Notes under the pieces: generated by a model
Told to the model about the DNA's origin: nothing
Databases searched by the model: none
What the model saw: only the letters and a program-made list of their open reading frames with translations
Program-made: the position numbers and the translations under genes
Assembly (NCBI RefSeq): GCF_019578655.1
Contig: NC_063265.1
Location: forward strand, 1,364,001-1,428,000
DNA: 64,000 nucleotides
Direction of reading: 5' to 3'
Source of the DNA: Ricinus communis
Lineage: Eukaryota > Streptophyta > Magnoliopsida > Malpighiales > Euphorbiaceae
Shown here: piece after piece, positions 58,301-64,000 of the stretch
How positions within the stretch are numbered: position 1 is the first letter of the stretch
Layout: every line of letters begins with the position of its first letter

Positions 58301-61124
58301 AATTATGAAATAATTAGAAAATTTAAGAAGAATAAAATGAAGAAAATACGATTGAAGCAACATTTTCTATAAAAAGAAAAAGGTTTCTAAAAAGGATGAT
58401 GCTATTAAGAGCAAAGTTGTTGATTCAAAACCTTCGAGTAAGAGAGAAAAGGAACTTAAAAGAGAAAATATTCAGAAATGAAGGAAAATTCTTGTGGAGG
58501 AGTCAAAGGATAGTCAATCTCAGGTTTATAATTTCTTTCTCATTTTCTGTTTTTTGGTTTATATTGTTTTGATTTTAATTTTATTTACTGCGACTTTGTT
58601 ATTTTTTTTAGTATTCAGGATTTTTTGTTGTTTTTTTTTATGTTAATTTTTAAAATTTTTGCTGTTGGTTAAATATGTTGAGTTTATTTTTTTTAATATT
58701 TGAAATTAAAAAAGTAATCAATATCTTTTTTTTTGTTGTTGCATGTTTTATGTATGGTTGTTTTTATTTATTTTCTATTTGAATGGTTTTAATTTTTTGA
58801 GCTCTTTATATTATGTTATTGTTGGATTATATTATATTTTGAAAGGAGTGTTTTTTATTTATTTTAAATTGTTGATTGTTGATTATTAGTTGTTTAATTT
58901 TGTTTCTCTAGTTGATTTAAGTTTGTTGTGTTTGAACTGATTTAGTTAATTTCTTTTTCTTAATATTTTATTTTTAATTTAATTGGTCTGCACTATAGTT
59001 ACCTGTTTGTGATTTTTTTTTTCAGTGTATGTTGTTAGATTGTTTTAGTTGATTGGATTCAGTTGCGGGTGTTCAAAGTTAAAAAGGAGATCAATTTACT
59101 GTCAAAATTGGTTTGCACTTATTTGATGATGTTATTAAAAATATAAAAGTGAAGTTGGATGAGAAAGAGTTATTGTTGTGTCGAAAGAATTTTGGTTATT
59201 TTTTAGATATTCCTCTTTTTAAGTTGCAATCTCAACTTATACATTATCTGCTTCTTATGGAGGTTGAGCAGACTAATATATTTGAAATATGATTTGAGAT
59301 TTGTGGTTATAGGTTGAGTTAAGTATTGAGGAATTGGCTTTAGTGACTGGTTTAAAATGTCAAGGTGAATTGAGTGAGATTGGGTTTGGTAGGAATTCAG
59401 ATGGTTTAGTTAGTAAGTATTTTAAAGATGTTAAAAGAATAAATAAGCAAACAATTGAGGAAGTTCTTTTGTCTAAGAGGTAGTAATATGATGATGATGA
59501 TATGAAACTTGCTTGTATGTTCTGCATCTTTTCCTTTTGTCTTGATCAAAAAATAAATTGATTTCTTTGGTTGACTTTGAGGTGTTGATTTTGAAAAACT
59601 TGATAATTTCTCTTGGGGTTTAGAGGTTTTTAATGTTACTCTTGATTTATTGAAGAGTAAAGTTTATGGAAAAAGTATAGGAAGACTGATGAAGGCAAAA
59701 GAACAACAGTATAATTATAGACTGATTGGTTTTCTGTATACATTTTAATGTTGGTTTTATGAGTTTGTTCTTCTGTTGGTTGACTCTATTACTTTCTATT
59801 TTGTAATGATAGCATTCCTCGAACTTTGAAGTGGAATATAACTGATGTTCCAAGCTATAAATGTTTGGAGAAGCAATAGAAGAAAGAATGTTATTACTTT
59901 TCTTTTATTTACTGTTTTATATTTTTTTATTAACTTAAAATTTATTTATGTTTTTATTTTCTTTCTATTTTGTATTTCAATTGAAGTTGAAAAATATGTT
60001 TTCAAGTCCTAATGACAGAGAAGCTTGAGTTGGAAATGATGACGATGAGGAAGATTTTGAAGTTCCTTTTTATTTTTACTATGTTGAGTCATATACTACT
60101 AATAAATCCAAGAGCAATACAAGTTTTAGTTCAAGTTCAATTGTTTCTATTGAGGAGAAATTAGATTCTCTTTTGATTATTTAAATAAAATTGAAGACTG
60201 ATATTGTTGGTCTTAGACTTTATATTGATATGAAATTTGTTAATATATTTTATTGTTTAAGAGCGTTAAAAGAGAAGCTTACTATTGATGATAAAGTTAG
60301 TCATATAAGTTTTACTTACCTGTTTTTTTATTTATAATAGATTTTTTAGTATAGAATTTGTTATTTTAGTTGATTTTTTATTATTGTTATTATTTGTTTT
60401 GTTTAGAAGCATAGTGATGATGGTGGTGGTGATCGTGCTTTTAGTACTGATAAGGGAAATTCTGATAATGATAATGATGAAGATATAGTTATTAAGGGGA
60501 TTTGATTCTTTTTCTCTTTTAATTTTTATTGTATTAGATATGCTTGTTCAATTCTCAATATTTAATTTTTGTTTATTTATTTAGATTGTATCAAGAGATG
60601 AAAAGTCCGTGAAATTTGAAGAAGTTAAAGATGAAGTGCAAGAGAAGAGATTTAAGGTGACAAAAATGATGAAAAAGTGGATGAGTGTGATTTTAAAGAT
60701 GAAGCTTTTGTTAAAAAATATGATTATAGGGATGACAGTTGTTGGTAATATGCTGAGATGGTGATGTTGAAGGTGATTTTGGTGATAGTGTTATTGATAC
60801 CAACATTGATGGTTTAGGTAGTAGTGGTTGTATTCGTGATCCTAGAGTTGAAGTTGGAAAGAATGTAGATGAAGTTTTAGAAGGTATTGGTGTTGATAAG
60901 GTATTTGATATAATTGCTTTATTTTTATTTTTTTTTACTTTGAATGTGTTTTTAATTTCATTATTTATGTTTTTATGCTTCTTATTTTTTATAAGGATGA
61001 TACAAGTTGCAAAGTTAGTTATGGATCTTCTTTTGATGAAATTGATCCTATGGATCTTCTTCTGATGAAACTAATTTTATAGTTTTTGAAGAAACAATTG
61101 CTAATACTATAAAATTTAATACAA

Positions 61125-62287
61125 TATTCTGATTTATTTTTATATTGTATTTTATGATTATCTTTAGTTGATTTTTGGCTGATTTGTATATGCTTTTTTT
61201 ATTTTTGCAAAGCTGTTGATTCTAGTCATGTTGCTAATACTGTATATTTATATTCTAATATTGATACTAGAATGAAAGATAAGAACAAATAATTATTTTA
61301 GTTTTTATTTTTAATATTTCTTTAATACTTTTTTTGTGATTGTATTATCTTTCTTTTTTTAGAAAACACTAAAGATGATGTAATTACGCTTCCTTTGAGT
61401 TATAATGTTAGTGATATTTTTAGTAGTGTTATTGGTAGTGATTATAATGATTGGTATAGATAGTAGTAGCGGTGTTTGTGATCAATGTTGATAAAGTCTT
61501 TTATATAATTATTTTATTTTGTTATTTCTTTTTTATTTTGAATGTGTTCTAAATATAAATTTTATATTTCTCTAAAATAATGATAGGAATTGCCAAGTTA
61601 GTTTTGGATCTTCTTTTAATAAAATTAATCTTGTAGTTTTGAAAGAGTCAATTGCTAATGCTATGAAGCTATTCGGGTATGCTAATTATTTTTTTTTATA
61701 TTGTAGTATTCTGATTTATTTTTATATTGTATTTTATGTTTATCTTTAGTTGATTTTTGGATGATTTGTATATGCTTTATTTTTTTTGCAAGCTGTTGAT
61801 TCTAGTCATGTTGCTAATACTGTATATTTATATTCTAATATTGATACTAGAATGAAAGATAAGAACAAATAACTATTTTAGTGTTTATTTTTAATATTTC
61901 TTTAATACTTTTTTTGTGATTGTATTATCTTTCTTTTTTTAGAAAAAAGATATATGATGCTAAAGATGATGTAATTACGCCTCCTTTGAGTTATAATGTT
62001 AGTGATATTTTTATTGGTAGTGATTATAATGATTGGTATAGATAGTAGTAGCGGTGTTTGTGATCAATGTTGATAAAGTCTTTTATATAATTGTTTTATT
62101 TTGTTATTTCTTTTTTATTTTGAATGTGTTCTAAATTTAAATTTTGTATTTCTCTAAAATAATGATAGGAATTGCCAAGTTAGTTTTGGATCTTCTTTTA
62201 ATAAAATTAATCTTGTAGTTTCGAAAGAGTCAATTGCTAATGCTATGAAGCTATTCGGGTATGCTAATTATTTTTTTTTATATTGTA
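61125..62287 (+). repeat. Tandem duplication of a 582-bp unit within the Ulp1-type pseudogene
   Basis: TATTCTGATTTATTTTTATA starts at 61125 and again at 61707. The two copies run nearly base for base (GCTGTTGATTCTAGTCATG, GATGATGTAATTACGC, TAGTAGTAGCGGTGTTTGTG and CTATTCGGGTATGC occur in both). Differences are few: short gaps around 61370 and 61420 against 61945 and 62010. Older, diverged units flank them (about 60980-61124 and 62288-62400), so the region has expanded repeatedly. Each unit carries an exon-like piece, so the ancestral protein probably had a repeat. Confidence 0.9.
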
Positions 62288-62802
62288 TTTTTTGTTTATC
62301 TGTAGTTAATTTTTAGTATACTTTTTTGTTATCTCTTTTTTGTAAGTTGTTGATTCTGGTCTTGTTTCTAGTACTGTACACTTACATTTTGGTGTTGATA
62401 CACCAATTGATTCTAGAGGGTGATTAAACCTAGTTTTCCATTTTAAATCATCTTTCTTGATTGAGTTTCGTTCTTTTGAAGATAGAGTTGAAGTAAAGAA
62501 ATCTAAGAAGCTAATGTGTGGCCTATGTCATTTACTAATGATTTTAGTACTTATCATGATTTTAAGAAGCAAGTTCGTTTTTGATTTATAGTTGGATGCT
62601 CAAATGAAAAAGAAAATTAAATAATTATTTTAGTGTTTTTTTACTATATTTTGCTTTTTCTAATTCTTTCTGCGATTGTATTTTTTATATTTTTTTAGGG
62701 AAAAGATATATTATGATAAAGATGATAAAATTACGCCTCTTTTCAGTCTTGACATTGAAATGATTGGCCGCCAAATTTGGTTTCACACACTTTAGTATTG
62801 TG

Positions 62803-63245
62803 TAGACCTGTTCATGGACCTGGGTACCCGCCCGGCCCGCACTCTTCGGGCCGGGCTTGGACAGCAATTTTTGTGTACAAGCCCGGCCCGGCCCGATGTT
62901 TAGTTTAATTAGGAAAAAAAAAAATGTCGACCTTCAACTTATAATTAAGTGCTACATACTACTTAGCTACCTATTATTTCTATTTATAATTTTATTGTTA
63001 TTAATAATATATTTAAATAAAACTAAATTCAAGCCCGACCCGAACCCGCCAAGCCCGACCCGAACCCGCCCAGACCCGATCCGTATTTATAGGTTTAACT
63101 ATTGGTCGGGCCGGGCCGGGCTTTTTAAAAAATTTCGGGCTCGAGCTTGGGCTAAGAGATATTAAAAAATTCTCGGGCTTGGGCAGGCTCGGGCTTGTTC
63201 AAAATAAAATCAAGCCCGGTCAGGCCCGGCCCATGAACAGGTCTA
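62803..63245. mobile_element. hAT-type MITE, 443 bp, with intact target duplication
   Basis: The ends are perfect inverted copies (TAGACCTGTTCATGG and CCATGAACAGGTCTA). They are flanked by an identical 8-bp duplication GTATTGTG (62795-62802 and 63246-63253), as expected for hAT elements. The body is rich in GCCCGGCCCG-type words in both orientations and can fold into a long GC-rich hairpin with an AT-rich centre. It encodes no transposase. It lies inside the Ulp1-type pseudogene. Confidence 0.93.
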
Positions 63246-63780
63246 GTATTGTGGTTATCCTATTTTATTATGTATGAATTTTCACTCTTTGTATTTATTT
63301 TCATCTGTAAGATATTTTAGAATTTATTTTTATATTTACTATCTTTTAAAATATACTTATAGTATACTAGATATATACTTGATGTATAAGGAATACTAAT
63401 TTAATATTAGTTTTAACTTAGCTTTTATTTGTTTATTATTTTTCTTGTTTATTTTCAGCATATGGATGTGATATTTTATTAATTGCGAAAGGAGCAGAAA
63501 TTGATTCATGGCCGTTTTCTGAGATGTACTACAACAAATAATTTTTTTGATCAGCGCATACAAGTTTGTTATTGATTATTTGAAAAGGAAGAAGAATATA
63601 TCTATTGTTTCAATTTCTTATTATGTTGCTAATTATATTTTTGGATGTTCTATGTTATGTTCAACTCATTGAGTAGTTGTTGATCATATCCTATTTTCTA
63701 TCCATGTTGGCAAATTGTGGCATTGCATTTTGGATCGTTTGAGTTTTATAAATCGCTGCATTTATGTTTATAACTCTTCG

Positions 63781-63902
63781 ATATCTAAATTAAATGATAA
63801 ATTTGTATTGAAAGTGTTAGAATCGCAATATTTTATTGCCTATATCTAAATTAAATGATAAATTTGTATTGAAAGTGTTGGAATCGTAATATTTTATTGC
63901 CT
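63781..63902. repeat. Two tandem copies of a 61-bp unit
   Basis: ATATCTAAATTAAATGATAA starts at 63781 and at 63842. The copies differ at two positions only (TTAGAATCGCAA against TTGGAATCGTAA). The duplication lies just after the C48-like piece. Confidence 0.92.
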
Positions 63903-64000
63903 TACTTTCTTACTGCTTTTGATTTTTATGAGAAGCGAAAGGATACTAATTTTAATTTGTGTTCTTATCCCACAAGAGTTTGACTGAAGCATTTCATATG

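Larger units (their letters stand above)
58330..64000 (+). pseudogene. Degenerate DUF1985/Ulp1-type gene, probably MULE-derived, runs off the right edge
   Basis: The plus strand encodes scattered exon-like pieces in the order of plant DUF1985-Ulp1 genes. There is a basic N-terminal piece (58400-58500). A DUF1985 domain (59085-59860) includes VELSIEELALVTGLKCQGEL, an FNVTLDLLK-like piece and LIGFLYTF. Acidic and Asp-rich linkers follow (60000-62500). A C48-peptidase-like piece is near 63560-63790 (VVDHILFSIHVGKLWHC and NRCIYVYNS). The HW and YD positions that carry the catalytic His and Asp in Ulp1 proteases read LW and YN, so protease activity is unlikely. Several stops lie inside the pieces. 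In plants such genes travel in KAONASHI-type Mutator-like elements; that origin is inferred, as no terminal repeats are visible. Confidence 0.65.

Noticed and set aside
61125..62287. Possible CRISPR-like or satellite array
   Set aside because: Only two near-identical 582-bp units with exon-like content; a tandem gene-segment duplication in a eukaryote, not an array with spacers.
62857..63165. A 102-codon frame with a Pro/Arg-rich end
   Set aside because: It is generated by the GCCCGACCCG repeats of the hAT MITE.
1..64000. tRNA and rRNA genes
   Set aside because: No cloverleaf with a T-loop GGTTCGA-type box or rRNA core sequence was noticed on either strand; the tRNA-like words seen are retroelement primer binding sites.

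Overview
This is a strongly AT-rich stretch of a plant nuclear genome. The evidence is spliced genes with GT-AG introns, a UGT71-type glycosyltransferase pair, a FAR1-related-sequence (FRS) gene, and a dense nest of Copia, Athila-type Gypsy, L1-type LINE, hAT, Helitron-like and MULE-associated sequence. The coding style fits a eudicot. A woody or Malpighiales (Euphorbiaceae-like) host is possible but is only a guess from protein similarity.

Only three genes look intact. Two are single-exon UGT71-like UDP-glycosyltransferases of 469 codons each, at 15812-17221 (+) and 21717-23126 (-). They sit tail to tail inside a large inverted duplication, with arms about 13831-17254 and 21683-24625 and a 4.4 kb unrelated spacer. 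The third is an FRS gene at 50575-54131 (+). It has one long exon encoding the FAR1, MULE and SWIM domains, followed by seven small phase-0 exons. Six of these, together with the last, encode a repeated C-terminal peptide of 22-23 residues.

Layout. 1-3641: the 5' part of an Athila-like Gypsy element on the minus strand (protease, gag, PBS, 5' LTR). 5919-13210: a complete but decayed Copia element (TSD CCTTT), split by a 2.2 kb solo LTR at 10435-12667 (TSD AACTG). 13396-13711: a foldback MITE. 13831-24625: the UGT inverted duplication, whose spacer holds a LINE ORF1 (DUF4283) remnant and a 140-bp tandem repeat. 25120-26373: two tandem Helitron-like units ending in a hairpin plus CTAG. 26706-29538: a second solo LTR (2.8 kb). 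30066-39153: a LINE on the minus strand with a 12-bp TSD, split by Copia element 2 (31976-36694). 39900-46606: a second minus-strand LINE, split by Copia element 3 (40836-45814, TSD ATATA) and abutted by a truncated fourth Copia (46607-47105). 48300-49900: AT-rich repeats related in reverse orientation to the Helitron-like units. 50000-56100: the FRS gene and its flanks. 56717-57229: a large foldback. 58300-64000: a degenerate DUF1985/Ulp1-type gene (probably KAONASHI-MULE derived), carrying a 582-bp tandem duplication, a perfect hAT MITE with an 8-bp TSD and a 61-bp tandem duplication.

The genes do not form a pathway. The UGTs are expected to glucosylate small molecules in the cytosol. The FRS protein is expected to be a nuclear transposase-derived transcription factor. 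All coordinates, identities and splice sites were read by eye, without alignment software.
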